Assembly (NCBI GenBank): GCA_002256485.1
Contig: NNSG01000008.1
Span: 1-64,000 of the forward strand
DNA from: Fidelibacterota bacterium 408169
Lineage (GTDB): Bacteria; Fidelibacterota; Marinisomatia; Marinisomatales; TCS55
Direction: 5' to 3'
Length of the DNA: 64,000 nt
Made by a program: the position numbers and the translations under genes. How positions within the stretch are numbered: position 1 is the first letter of the stretch; every line of letters starts with the position of its first letter. The notes beneath the pieces are model-generated. The model was not told where the DNA came from and ran no database searches. It saw nothing but the letters and a program-made list of their open reading frames with translations. Below are positions 27,233-36,818 of the stretch, piece after piece.

Positions 27233-28490
27233 TTTTTATACTTTTTAACCAAGAAGTGAGTTTATTTCTTAAATATGCACTAATCTTTTCATTTTTGGAA
27301 TTCACAAGTAATTCTCCGGCAAATCCTTCTACCATCAATTTTTGAGCTGACTCATTATCAATTCCTCTTGATCGAAGATAATAAATGATATCTTCATTTA
27401 ATTCACCGGTTGTGGAACCATGAGAACAACTAACATCATCAGCATATATCTCCAATTGTGGATTTGAATGCATGGATGCATTCTTACTCATAAGTAAATT
27501 TTTATTGGACTGACTTGAGTTAGTTTTCTGGCTGTCCTTTTGAACGATAACCCTACCATTAAATACGCCGGTTGATTTATCATCCAAAATATATTTAAAA
27601 AATTGATTACTTGTGCAATGGGGATACGCATGATCTACAATGACTCGCATATCCATATGCTGATTATTTTTCAATAAAGAAAGTCCATTTAATTCTGCTG
27701 CTGCATTTTGACCATTAATACTTATATTAACATCGCCACGATACAATTCAGTCCCTGAATTAAAAAACAACGTATTTAATCTTGCATCATTTTGCAAATG
27801 ATATTCCAAATTACTGGTATGATATCCGGTGTCTTCCTGAATGCGAGTGTGGTGTAATTCGCTATTTTTTCTCAGTTCACAAACAGTGACGCAATTATTC
27901 CAGTATAAAGATGTATTTTCACCTGTATAATGTTCAATGAATTCAGTTGAACTGTTTTCCCCCAACCTGATTAATAGTCTTGGATGGTTCATGATATTAT
28001 CTTCAACAGCGGTGGAAATGAACTGATAATGAATCGGTTTATCAATTTGAATATCATCGGCAACATCAACAACAAGTCCGCAATTCATTAGAGAGGTATT
28101 TAATGCTATAAATGGATTTTCTTCAGTATAAGAGAGATCTGCTTTTTCATTTATAATGAAGATATCAAGAAGCGTTTGAATCTTAACACCATCTGGCACA
28201 CGTGAAAGCTGCGGTTGATAGTGACCGTTTAATATGATAATAGAAAAAGAATCAGCAAAGGATTGAGTATAAGACTTATCAATATCCTTTACATCGTCTG
28301 CTGAAGATATTCGAAATTTTGTTTTATCAAAAGGGGAGAAGTCCGTAAACTGCCAATCTTCCCATTTTTTGGTAGGGAAGCCACATTCAGAAAAACGATT
28401 GAACGCTTTTTGCCGAAGTTCAGACAGTTCTCTTGGTTCCTCAGACCAATTTTTCTGCATTGAGTCTAATTCTGATTTAAAATGGTTCAT
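27225..28490 (-). CDS. sufD: SufD subunit of the SufBCD scaffold
   Basis: Beta-helix partner of SufB and SufC. Family patterns are present in the C-terminal half: LLMSKNASMHSNPQLEI, YADDVSCSHGSTTGELNED, YYLRSRGI and AQKLMVEGFAGELL. The N-terminus is the variable helical SufD type (NHFKSELDSMQKNWSEEP). 421 aa, usual length. It follows sufC by 23 bases and overlaps sufU by 8 bases. Confidence 0.93.
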   Translation of the reverse strand: MNHFKSELDSMQKNWSEEPRELSELRQKAFNRFSECGFPTKKWEDWQFTDFSPFDKTKFRISSADDVKDIDKSYTQSFADSFSIIILNGHYQPQLSRVPDGVKIQTLLDIFIINEKADLSYTEENPFIALNTSLMNCGLVVDVADDIQIDKPIHYQFISTAVEDNIMNHPRLLIRLGENSSTEFIEHYTGENTSLYWNNCVTVCELRKNSELHHTRIQEDTGYHTSNLEYHLQNDARLNTLFFNSGTELYRGDVNISINGQNAAAELNGLSLLKNNQHMDMRVIVDHAYPHCTSNQFFKYILDDKSTGVFNGRVIVQKDSQKTNSSQSNKNLLMSKNASMHSNPQLEIYADDVSCSHGSTTGELNEDIIYYLRSRGIDNESAQKLMVEGFAGELLVNSKNEKISAYLRNKLTSWLKSIKNG

Positions 28491-28513
28491 TATTCAAATA
28501 ATAAATATTCGTA

Positions 28514-29257
28514 TTAATTCGTGTACAGAAGAAAAGAATATCCTTTTTCCTCAAGTTCTTTAGCCAAAGACATATCACCTGTTTTGACAATTTTTCCATC
28601 AATCATTGCATGAACAATATCCGGTTTCATATGATCCAAAAGGCGTTGATAATGAGTGATGGCTAATATACCACGTTCGCTATTTCGATATTGATTCACA
28701 CCGTTGGCTATGATTTTAAGCGCATCAATATCCAGACCTGAATCGGTTTCATCTAAAATAGCGAATGTTGGCTCCAGAGTTAGCAATTGTAAAATTTCAT
28801 TTCGTTTTTTCTCACCACCAGAAAAGCCATCATTTACTGCACGGTTTAAATAGCTTTCATCCATTTCGACTAATTTTATTTTTTCTTTAATGAGTGCAAG
28901 AAAATCCATGGCGTCTAATTCGCTTTGACCGTTTGCTTTCAATTTTGCATTAAGGGCAGCTTTCAAGAAATATGTGTTATTAACTCCGGGAATCACTACA
29001 GGATATTGAAATGACATAAAAATCCCAGCTAACGCTCTTTCTTCAGGTGATTTATCTAAAAGACTTTCTCCATTGAATAAAACATCACCTTCGATTTCGT
29101 AACCATCTTTACCAGCAATAACATGGGCGAGTGTACTTTTACCCGATCCATTCCGTCCCATAATTGCATGGAGCTCTCCTGCGTTAATAGTGAGGTTAAT
29201 TCCCTTTAGAATTTTTTTATTATTTATACTAACGTGTAAATTTTTAATAACTAACAT
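28514..29257 (-). CDS. sufC: SufC ATPase
   Basis: ABC-type ATPase that drives SufBCD conformational change in the cytoplasm. Walker [12 protein letters not shown], signature [14 protein letters not shown], Walker [17 protein letters not shown], and switch His in AITHYQR. The SufC-typical T-D-S-G-L-D is present. 247 aa. It is preceded by sufB with a gap of 9 bases. Confidence 0.96.
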   Translation of the reverse strand: MLVIKNLHVSINNKKILKGINLTINAGELHAIMGRNGSGKSTLAHVIAGKDGYEIEGDVLFNGESLLDKSPEERALAGIFMSFQYPVVIPGVNNTYFLKAALNAKLKANGQSELDAMDFLALIKEKIKLVEMDESYLNRAVNDGFSGGEKKRNEILQLLTLEPTFAILDETDSGLDIDALKIIANGVNQYRNSERGILAITHYQRLLDHMKPDIVHAMIDGKIVKTGDMSLAKELEEKGYSFLLYTN

Positions 29258-29266
29258 AATTATTCT

Positions 29267-30703
29267 TCACCCAACAGCCCCTTCTAAACTCACTTCCATA
29301 AGCTTCTGTGCTTCCACGGCAAATTCCATAGGGAGCTCTTTAAATACTTCTTTGCAGAATCCGTTAACGATAAGAGAAACGGCATCTTCTGTAGAAATGC
29401 CTCGTTGATTACAATAATAGATTTGATCTTCTCCAATAGATGATGTAGACGCTTCATGTTCCATTTGAGCGGATGAATTTCTTACATCTATATATGGGAA
29501 TGTATGGGCACCACATTGTTCACCAATTAACATGGAATCACATTGACTATAGTTTCGGGCTTTTTCAGCATTTTTCATTATTTGTACACCACCTCGATAT
29601 GTTTGCTGACCCTTACCGGCAGATATACCTTTTGAAATGATCGTGCTTTTGGTATTTTTTCCAAGGTGGATCATCTTTGTCCCGGTATCCGCTTGCTGAA
29701 AATTATTGGTGAGAGCCACCGAATAAAATTCACCTACAGAATTATCTCCCTTTAATATGCATGAAGGATATTTCCATGTTATGGCTGAACCCGTTTCAAC
29801 TTGTGTCCATGAAATTTTAGCATTTTCTTCAAGACATGTTCCTCGTTTGGTAACAAAGTTGTAAATACCACCTTTACCTGTCTTGGGGTCACCCGGATAC
29901 CAATTTTGTACAGTAGAATATTTTATAGATGCATCTTTGTGGGCCACCAATTCTACCACAGCTGCATGGAGTTGATTCTCATCACGCATAGGGGCAGTAC
30001 AACCTTCAAGATAACTCACATAACTTCCCTCATCGGCCACAATAAGCGTTCGTTCAAATTGACCTGTTTTAGCAGCATTGATGCGAAAGTAAGTGGAAAG
30101 TTCCATGGGACAACGAACACCTTTTGGGATGTAAACAAAACTGCCGTCCGTAAAAACAGCTGAATTGAGTGCAGAAAAATAATTGTCTGAATGTGGGACG
30201 ACAGAACCGAGGTATTTTTGAATGAGTTCGGGATGGTTTTGGACTGCTTCTGAAAATGGACAAAAAATAACGCCGTGCTTTTCTAATTCACTTTTGAATG
30301 TGGTGGCAACTGAAACAGAATCAAATACGGCATCAACCGCTACGCCAGAGAGCATTTTTTGTTCTTCAAGAGGTATCCCAAGTTTATTGTAAGTATCTAA
30401 CAGATCCGGATCCACTTCATCTAAACTATTTAATTCTTTTTTCTTCGGAGCTGAATAATAACTGATTGCTTGATAATCTATTTCAGGATATCTCACTTTT
30501 GCCCAAGTAGGTTCTTCCATTGTCAGCCATTGACGATAGGATTTTAACCGCCATTCCAGCATGAATTCAGGTTCATTTTTAATACGAGAAATAGTTCGTA
30601 TAACATCTTCATTTAGCCCGGGAGGGAGGGTGTCCTGCTCAATGTCAGTTACAAACCCGTACTTATAATCTTGCTCTATGACTTTTTCGATTATATCTGA
30701 CAT
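29267..30703 (-). CDS. sufB: SufB subunit of the SufBCD scaffold
   Basis: Main scaffold on which the nascent Fe-S cluster forms. The family core is clear: [65 protein letters not shown], and [22 protein letters not shown]. The Cys in GTC and the distal Cys in YYCNQRG are visible. 478 aa, normal length. A gap of 93 bases separates it from the HesB/IscA gene; I see no strong promoter or terminator in that gap. Confidence 0.97.
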   Translation of the reverse strand: MSDIIEKVIEQDYKYGFVTDIEQDTLPPGLNEDVIRTISRIKNEPEFMLEWRLKSYRQWLTMEEPTWAKVRYPEIDYQAISYYSAPKKKELNSLDEVDPDLLDTYNKLGIPLEEQKMLSGVAVDAVFDSVSVATTFKSELEKHGVIFCPFSEAVQNHPELIQKYLGSVVPHSDNYFSALNSAVFTDGSFVYIPKGVRCPMELSTYFRINAAKTGQFERTLIVADEGSYVSYLEGCTAPMRDENQLHAAVVELVAHKDASIKYSTVQNWYPGDPKTGKGGIYNFVTKRGTCLEENAKISWTQVETGSAITWKYPSCILKGDNSVGEFYSVALTNNFQQADTGTKMIHLGKNTKSTIISKGISAGKGQQTYRGGVQIMKNAEKARNYSQCDSMLIGEQCGAHTFPYIDVRNSSAQMEHEASTSSIGEDQIYYCNQRGISTEDAVSLIVNGFCKEVFKELPMEFAVEAQKLMEVSLEGAVG

Positions 30704-30796
30704 TATTTACCTTTTAAGATTTGCCAAAAAGACACAAATAAAAATATATAATAAGTTTTTGTACCCATCCTGTCAATCCTGTTACCCTGTCATATC

Positions 30797-31168
30797 CTAA
30801 ACAGAAAAACTGGTTCCGCATCCACAGGTTCTGTTTGCATTTGGGTTATGGATCTTAAAACCACCGTTCAGAAGGTCATCCGAATAATTCACTTCAAGTC
30901 CTTTTAAATAGAGCCAGCTTTTTAGATCACATAAAATTTTCAATCCATTGCTTTCGATCACTTTATCCATTTCACCTTGTTTTTCTTCAAAAGTCATCTG
31001 GTAATTCATACCCGAACATCCACCACCTTCAACTCCCATGCGTAATGCCCAGCCATCTTTCCCCTCCAACTTCATGGCATTTTTTACTCGTTCCGCTGCT
31101 TTGGCAGTTACGGTTATAGTTGCATTTGAAAAGTCTTCTATTTTTTGATCTTGAGATTGTTCAGCCAT
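30797..31168 (-). CDS. A-type Fe-S carrier (HesB/IscA/SufA-like)
   Basis: Carrier that passes clusters to apoproteins. The three ligand cysteines are seen: GVEGGGCSGMNYQMTFEE, and the C-terminal NANRTCGCGTSFSV (C-G-C). The 15-residue N-terminal extension is polar. 123 aa. It starts one base after the stop of the short DUF59 gene, so the two are translated together at the head of the operon. Confidence 0.93.
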   Translation of the reverse strand: MAEQSQDQKIEDFSNATITVTAKAAERVKNAMKLEGKDGWALRMGVEGGGCSGMNYQMTFEEKQGEMDKVIESNGLKILCDLKSWLYLKGLEVNYSDDLLNGGFKIHNPNANRTCGCGTSFSV

Positions 31169-31169
31169 A

Positions 31170-31514
31170 TTATTCCCACTCTTTTTTAACAGTTTCCGAT
31201 TGAGCCTTGACAGGGGAGAAGCCGAGCTTTTCCTTTGCTTCGTCCGCCATCATTTCTGGATTCCAAGGCGGATCAAAAGTCACATTCACGGTTGTTTCTT
31301 CAACTCCATCTAATCCAGTTACTTTTGTTTTTATGTCCTCTGCCATATATTGTCCCATTCCGCATCCGGGAGTTGTAAGCGACATGGTTATATTCACAAT
31401 ATTTTCATCAATTTTAATATCATAAATGAGACCTAAACTCCATAGATCCACGGGTATTTCAGGGTCGTAACACTGCTTTAAAATTTCCACTACTTGATCT
31501 TTTTTAATAGCCAT
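31170..31514 (-). CDS. MIP18/DUF59 family protein (short form)
   Basis: Second MIP18-type protein of the SUF operon (114 aa), consisting of the single domain: CYDPEIPVDLWSLGLIYDI with DPEIP, LTTPGCGMGQYMAEDI, and VTFDPPWNPEMMADEAK. It is related to PaaD and to the C-terminal domain of SufT at 26235, but lacks the SufT N-terminal part. A role in late Fe-S transfer is inferred from family and position. It begins 7 bases after the regulator's stop. Confidence 0.9.
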   Translation of the reverse strand: MAIKKDQVVEILKQCYDPEIPVDLWSLGLIYDIKIDENIVNITMSLTTPGCGMGQYMAEDIKTKVTGLDGVEETTVNVTFDPPWNPEMMADEAKEKLGFSPVKAQSETVKKEWE

Positions 31515-31521
31515 TTTTACC

Positions 31522-31920
31522 TCACTGAGTTATTTCACCAACGGACATGTTTTCAAACATGGTGCGCATATTGTCATTTATTTTTTGGATAGGGGATCGA
31601 ATATTGCATGCAGATATTATTGTACAATCTGAATCAAAATAGCAATCCATGAGTCCCAGTGGACCTTCGATCTTTTCAAAAAATTCGATCATATTTATGT
31701 TTTCCAAATTAGCCTTGATTTTATATCCTCCATTGGGACCATGCACACCGTCAATAATACCATCCCGAGCCATTAACTGCAGTGTTTTAGCCAAAAGTTC
31801 CAAAGGTATATCATACAAAACAGCGATTTCTTTTGTACTCGTTACAGCATTCGGTTCTTTGTTTTGCATGTGACGCAGAGCAATGAGTGCATATTCAACT
31901 TTACGTGTTATTTTAAGCAT
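31522..31920 (-). CDS. Rrf2-family Fe-S regulator, IscR-like
   Basis: Winged-helix transcription regulator at the head of the SUF operon. The N-terminal helix-turn-helix (KITRKVEYALIALRHM, STKEIAVLYDIPLELLAKTL) is Rrf2-like. The cluster ligands C-x5-C-x5-C in DCYFDSDCTIISACNI have exactly the IscR spacing. 132 aa, slightly shorter than IscR. An operator matching the IscR type 1 pattern lies 64 bases upstream of its start, so cluster-dependent autorepression of the whole SUF operon is the likely mode. Binding is inferred from this match. Confidence 0.92.
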   Translation of the reverse strand: MLKITRKVEYALIALRHMQNKEPNAVTSTKEIAVLYDIPLELLAKTLQLMARDGIIDGVHGPNGGYKIKANLENINMIEFFEKIEGPLGLMDCYFDSDCTIISACNIRSPIQKINDNMRTMFENMSVGEITQ

Positions 31921-31983
31921 GATTAAATCCGATTAAATTTGTCGGTTAAAATTACGAGGCAAGTTAAATATAGTACAAGAATT

Positions 31984-32008
31984 ATGTCAGACTATATTAG
32001 TCGGGTAT
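31984..32008 (-). promoter_or_regulatory. IscR type 1-like operator upstream of the SUF operon
   Basis: The core GACTATATTAGTC (31990-32002) is an inverted repeat of GACTA around ATA. Laid against the 25-base IscR type 1 consensus, 22 positions agree by my count (mismatches only in the left outer flank). A TTGTAC element on the minus strand lies just downstream, so a bound repressor would cover the promoter. Confidence 0.7.
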
Positions 32009-32029
32009 AAATATAACAGTTGTTGATTT

Positions 32030-32611
32030 TTAATATTGAGGTGTTCCGGTCATATCACTGAAATAATCCCACAAATCATCCATTTCTCGCTGGTGATCTT
32101 TTTTCAACTGACCCAAAAAGCGGGCGTTTTCTATAGCAATTGCACCTAAGTCTGCAAGAGAAGACATAAATTCAATTTCTTTTTCATCGAATGTTCTAAT
32201 TTTGTTATCAAACAATCTGACGACTCCAATGACATTTTCTTTAAAAATGATGGGAATGGACAGAATTGCTTTAATGCCTTCTTTTCTGCACGCTTCAGGA
32301 TACTGTAGTTCGGCATCATCCTCAATATTTGGAATAATAACAGGTTGTTTTGTTGTCAATGCCCTGGGCATACTCTTATCAGCATAGACCGGACCTTTGT
32401 TCAGAAAATCCTGACTTATATTTACATGGGCAATCATTTCCAAACGATTTCCCCCTTTGTTCCATATGCTTATAGCTCCGGCGTTCAATTCCAGGTATTT
32501 AACTGCATTTTCCACAATCTCATCTAAGATATTTTGAAAATCCCATGTGGAACTAATTGCTTTACTAACGTTGACAAATGCCCGAAAATAATCGTGGTTT
32601 TTTTCAAACAT
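32030..32611 (-). CDS. GAF domain protein
   Basis: A 193-residue protein consisting of one GAF domain (about 15-170): FQNILDEIVENAVKYLELNAGAISIWN, IPNIEDDAELQYPEACRKEGIKAILSIPI, IGVVRLFDNKIRTFDEKEIEF and IAIENARF. The C-terminal helix is charged and may be a coiled coil. No output domain is attached, so it may act by contacting a partner. It starts 15 bases after the zinc-ribbon gene and is the last gene of the Hdr run. Confidence 0.85.
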   Translation of the reverse strand: MFEKNHDYFRAFVNVSKAISSTWDFQNILDEIVENAVKYLELNAGAISIWNKGGNRLEMIAHVNISQDFLNKGPVYADKSMPRALTTKQPVIIPNIEDDAELQYPEACRKEGIKAILSIPIIFKENVIGVVRLFDNKIRTFDEKEIEFMSSLADLGAIAIENARFLGQLKKDHQREMDDLWDYFSDMTGTPQY

Positions 32612-32626
32612 GTTGATATCCTTTCC

Positions 32627-32782
32627 CTATGCCGAAGCAGTAGGATTTTTCTTTTTCTTTTTATTTCTACGAATACTGTTGCTGTTGCATTTTGGACACG
32701 ATCGTTCCACAGGAACCAACTTATCAAATGGTCCGCGGTATTCGTTTCCGCAACGCATGCATAAATAATCAACCTCTTCCAT
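32627..32782 (-). CDS. Small zinc-ribbon protein (51 aa)
   Basis: ATG at 32782 to TAG at 32627. The product begins MEEVDYLCMRCGNEYRG, has a second pair in RSCPKCNS, and ends in a Lys/Arg-rich tail (IRRNKKKKKN). The CxxC-x17-CxxC layout resembles FmdB-like and rubredoxin-like ribbons. A good ribosome-binding site (GGAGA) lies 8 bases before the ATG. It sits 12 bases after hdrA and 15 before the GAF gene, filling what would otherwise be a gap, which strongly supports it as a real gene. The role is unknown; an accessory part of the Hdr complex is possible. Confidence 0.8.
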   Translation of the reverse strand: MEEVDYLCMRCGNEYRGPFDKLVPVERSCPKCNSNSIRRNKKKKKNPTASA

Positions 32783-32794
32783 GGTAGTTTCTCC

Positions 32795-35278
32795 TTATGC
32801 TGATGCTTCTATGGGAATTTCTTTCACCGGTGTTTTCTTTTCTGCTTTTTTCTTTTTCTTCGCTTCTGCTTTTTCCCGGTCTTCTTTTAACACGCTCATT
32901 GCATGTTCTATTTCTTCTTGCGTCACCTGTTCTCTCATTTTTTCCAGGTCTTTCATTGTATTCGCCCATTTTTGACCTTCCGCTGCGCTGATCCATTCCA
33001 ACTGCAGCCGTTCCGGACGAATACCCAATCGTTCCATTTTATCCCAAAGCTTATCCACACGTTTCACTGTCCAGCGATTGGCATCGATATAGTGGCAATC
33101 TGCATAATGACAGCCGCTGACTAATACAATCGGTGCACCGTTTTCAAAAGCATGGAGAACGAACTTGGAATCCACTCGTCCGCTGCACATGGTTTTTATT
33201 ACTCGCTGGGAAGTGGGATACTGCATCCTGGATAATCCTGCCAGATCCGCTCCGCCGTATGAACACCAATTACAGGCAAAAGCGACTACTTTATCTGCGG
33301 CATTTTCACCGGTAATTGCATCAATCTGGGACATGATTTGCTCATCTTCAAAATGCTTCATTAACAGAGCATCAAAATTGCATTCCGCAGCGCAGGTACC
33401 GCATCCCTGGCAGGCGGCTTCCACCACTTCCACTGGGATTTTCAGTTTTGCATCGCCGCCGGTAATGGCGTGAAATGGACACACTTTAACACATACTTGG
33501 CAGCCGGTGCAGAAATCCGTCAGCACTTGTGATGTAATTGCTTCCACATTGATTTTCCCGGCATTTAGTAGTATCTGTGCTCTTGCCGCCGCTGCACTAG
33601 CCTGAGTTACGCTATCTTTCACATCTTTTGGTGATTCTGCGCAGCCGGCGAGAAAGACTCCTCCGGTAGGCGCATCAACAGGTTTCAACTTGGGATGTGA
33701 TTCCATGAAAAAACCGTCTGTTGTGCGGGAGAGGGTCAACAACCGTTGAATCAGATCGCTATCTCTCCGAGGAATGACACCCACAGAAAGAACGACCAAA
33801 TCAAACTCAAAATCGGTAACCGAATTTGCCACCGTATCTTCCACCAGCATGGTGAGATTTTTTGTTTTTGGATCTTCGAATATTTCACCGGGTAAACCAC
33901 GAATGTACTTTACACCTGCTTGTTTACTCCGCTGGAACAGGTCTTCGAACCCTTTTCCAAAAGCACGGATATCAATATAGAATACCGTGATTTCTGTGCC
34001 GGGATAATGATCCATAAGCAGCAGGCTGTCTTTAATCGTATTCATACAGCAAATATTGCTGCAGTATGGATTTCCAATGGGAGAATTGGACCTGGAGCCC
34101 ACACATTGGATAAAGGCAATCCGCTTGGGTGTTTTTCTGTCTGTTGGGCGAATGAAATGTCCTTCCGTAGGGCCACCGGCAGAAATCAGCCGTTCAAACT
34201 CCATGCTGGTAACTACATTTTCATATTGAGTATATCCATACTCATCCATTTCAGTGGGATCGTACACATCCATACCCGTCGCTGTGATTACTGCACCTAC
34301 ATTTAGGTTTATGATTTCATCTTTCATATCGAAATCAATACAGTTTTTTTCGCATACATCTGCACATTTACCGCAGGCAATTGGGTTATGTCCCAGGCAG
34401 TCCTTATCGTCTAAAATGTAGACCGATGGAACTGCTTGAGGGAATGGCATATAGATTGCTTTACGAGATGAGAAGCCTTCCTGAAATTCGTCTGCAGCTA
34501 CAACAGGGCAGACCTTTTCACATTCAGCACAGGCGTTGCATTCTTTTTCATCCACATACCTGGCTTTTTTCCGGACGGTTACCTGAAAGTTTCCGATATA
34601 ACCGCCGATGTTTTCTATTTCGCTATACGTAAGAAGATTGATTTTAGAATGTCGACCGACATCCATCATTTTTGGGCCGAGTATTCATATGGAACAATCC
34701 ATAGTGGGATACGTCTTGTCTAACGCGGCCATAAGCCCACCAATGGATGCCTCCTTTTCTACTAGATTTACTTGATACCCTGCGTCAGCCAGGTCCAGCG
34801 ATGCTTGAATGCCCGCTACACCTCCGCCCACAACCAACACTTCTTTTATTACTGGTAATTGAGTTTCTTCTTGCGGACGTAAATACCGAGTTCTGGCAAC
34901 GGATACTTTTACAATATCCTTCGCTTTTTCCGTCGCACCATCCCAGTTATCCAAATGTGCCCAGCTACAGTGCTCGCGGATGTTTGCCATATCCATTAAA
35001 TAGGGATTTAGCCCTGCTTCTGCAACGCAGTTTCTGAATGTGGGTTCATGCATTCTCGGCGAACACGACGCAACTACAACCCGGTTCAGATCATATTCCT
35101 TTATGTATTTTTGGATTTCCTGCTGTCCCGGTTCCGCACACGTGTATTTGTTGACGACTGAACAGACAACGTCAGGCAATCCCGCAGCATAATCCCGGAC
35201 TGCCTCGCAATCCAGGGATCCGGCAATATTTGAACCGCACTCGCAGACAAAAACTCCGATTCTCATTTTATTTTTCAT
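32795..35278 (-). CDS. hdrA: HdrA-MvhD fusion with in-frame UGA (probable selenocysteine)
   Basis: Flavin and Fe-S subunit of a heterodisulfide reductase-like complex (827 residues if UGA is read through). The N-terminal part has FVCECGSNIAGSLD and the FAD fold VLVVGGGVAGIQASLDLA. Reading then reaches YPTMDCSI-UGA-ILGPKMMDVGRH. HdrA proteins have a conserved Cys at this UGA (DCSICILAPKM pattern), so residue 198 is probably Sec. Beyond it lie ferredoxin motifs (CNACAECEKVCP, CGKCADVCEKNC, CTGCQVCVKVCP, CQGCGTCAAEC). A C-terminal MvhD-like domain follows (ACNWCSYGGADLAG, MCSGRVDSKFV, GCHYADCHY). The Lys/Glu-rich tail is likely disordered. The frame is intact on both sides of the UGA. Confidence 0.88.
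34647..34664 (-). promoter_or_regulatory. Bacterial SECIS-like hairpin in hdrA
   Basis: On the minus strand a 7-bp stem (GGATGTC with GACATTC, one G-U pair) closes a GGUC tetraloop. The stem starts 20 bases and the loop 27 bases after the UGA at 34687-34685. The GGU-containing apical loop and the distance fit bacterial SECIS elements such as that of fdhF. Confidence 0.65.
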
Positions 35279-35351
35279 TTATGTCTCCATTCTTCATGTA
35301 TTTTAAAATCATATTTGATTATTATAAGCCTCTCTAACCTCCAACCGGGGG

Positions 35352-35612
35352 TCAAATACCCACTAGCACGGACCAAAGATATTGTTGAGTCATCGAGGGT
35401 TGTCTGTTCGCTCCTTGTTGTTGCATTGAATAAGACAGAAATTGAGCATCAAATCTTTCTTCAAGGTTGATAAGTACTGGAATCAAACTGTCAGGAGATG
35501 TTACATTTATTTCTGTTGCTAAATTATCACTGATCTCACCTCCAGATATATAACTAATTGTAAACAAAATGGGTATGATTGTATTTAGTACATTTTTCAT
35601 AGTTCTTTCCAT
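35352..35612 (-). pseudogene. Truncated secreted-protein fragment
   Basis: An 86-residue frame with an apparent signal peptide (MKNVLNTIIPILFTISYISGG) followed by SPDSLIPVLINLEERFDAQF. This resembles the start of exported proteins with a propeptide, as in secreted peptidases, and then stops soon after. It looks like the remaining 5' end of a longer gene. It lies between the lipoprotein gene and hdrA, where no gene is expected in an Hdr operon. Family assignment is weak; it could also be an intact small exported protein. Confidence 0.4.
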
Positions 35613-35623
35613 CGTTTTTTTGA

Positions 35624-36817
35624 TTATGGATTGAATCGTGTTCCACGATAAACTAAAGCATGGGTGGTTGTATAGGATGCTCCCACCAGAAAAACCTGAT
35701 TCCCGATTACAGCACTCTCAAGTATAGGACCACTTCCACTTAATTCATCATAATGATGAAAACTTTTACCATTGTAATGCCAGACAGTTGTGTAATAGCC
35801 GGTGATAAATATATCATTGTGGTTTTTGCCTCCCATGTGTAAAGGAAACCCATACCAAGTATCAGTAATAGGTGTTGGTGGTCTAATTAAAATTGCTTTT
35901 CCATCCGTGTTCTTATGAGCGCGATAAATACCAAAGGGAGTTAAAGCCCATACTGAATCTGGATCATCTGTGTATACACTAGTTATTGGACCGGTTAGGT
36001 TATCTGATTCTGGAATCAAATATTGATTTTGTATTAGAAGCTTACTCCAATCATTACCGTCAAAATGTAATAATACAGATTCTTCATAATCCCAGCCACA
36101 AATCCATACATTATCTGGACCAGTACCACTGATAGAAATTAGATCAATATCAGTTCCGCTCTCCATTTTCGTAAATGTATTGCCGTCATAATGAACTATG
36201 CCACCGTCTTTACCAATAAAATATATGTTTGATGATGAATTACCCCATATGGCTTTGATATAACCATTAAAGTCCCAACCGTTCTGCCAATCATTAAATC
36301 CTTGCCACTCAACTCCATTCCAATGTGTTGGCATTGTTGATCCCATCCAAACATCATTCAATGCAACAGTATAAATACTAGTTCTTTTTGAATAAAAGTA
36401 GTAAGGAGGTACCTGTATTTTTTCCAACTTCCAATCATTTCCATTCCAGTATGCAGAATTATAACTCGAATTTTCCGTACCAGAAGTCGAATCCGGTTTA
36501 TTTGTAAAGATTTCACCGACAGCCCAGACATTATCCTCATCAATGCCAGAAACATCGAGTAAAAAACTACCATTCAATCCACTCCCTAATGTATCTATCT
36601 CCCAGGTAAAATTATGACTGGTGGTGTCCATGAGGCATTTGCTTTGGTCTTCGTCCCAGTGATAGCCTTCCTCACATTCACAGTCGCCGTTTACTTCTAC
36701 CTGATGAGTGCCGCAGTCTATTGTTTCCGGCGGGTCGGGACAGGCGGTTATAAGGAAAAAGGATAAAGGAATAAGTAAGAAGTGCGCCTGCCGGGGGAGT
36801 TGGTTTATTATTTTCAT
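35624..36817 (-). CDS. Lipoprotein with EGF-like stretch and beta-propeller-like W-N-G repeats
   Basis: Exported lipoprotein of 397 aa. The signal peptide ends in a lipobox (FFLITAC, about residue 26). A short Cys-rich EGF-like part (CGTHQVEVNGDCECEEGYHW) follows. About six repeats then carry D-N-V-W-A-V-G and W-N-G-x-x-W/H-Y-D-G-N patterns, typical of bacterial propeller-like surface proteins. It begins one base after the HdrD-like stop and sits between two Hdr genes, although its function is clearly extracytoplasmic. It looks like an insertion into the operon. The role is unknown. Confidence 0.8.
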   Translation of the reverse strand: MKIINQLPRQAHFLLIPLSFFLITACPDPPETIDCGTHQVEVNGDCECEEGYHWDEDQSKCLMDTTSHNFTWEIDTLGSGLNGSFLLDVSGIDEDNVWAVGEIFTNKPDSTSGTENSSYNSAYWNGNDWKLEKIQVPPYYFYSKRTSIYTVALNDVWMGSTMPTHWNGVEWQGFNDWQNGWDFNGYIKAIWGNSSSNIYFIGKDGGIVHYDGNTFTKMESGTDIDLISISGTGPDNVWICGWDYEESVLLHFDGNDWSKLLIQNQYLIPESDNLTGPITSVYTDDPDSVWALTPFGIYRAHKNTDGKAILIRPPTPITDTWYGFPLHMGGKNHNDIFITGYYTTVWHYNGKSFHHYDELSGSGPILESAVIGNQVFLVGASYTTTHALVYRGTRFNP

Positions 36818-36818
36818 T

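Noticed and set aside
32524-32772. 82-residue minus-strand frame at the zinc-ribbon locus
   Set aside because: Shadow frame; the zinc ribbon at 32627-32782 has CxxC pairs, a ribosome-binding site and operon spacing.
32795-34669. hdrA C-terminal part as a separate gene starting at ATG 34669
   Set aside because: The frame is continuous with the upstream part through a single UGA at a conserved Cys position, and no ribosome-binding site precedes 34669.
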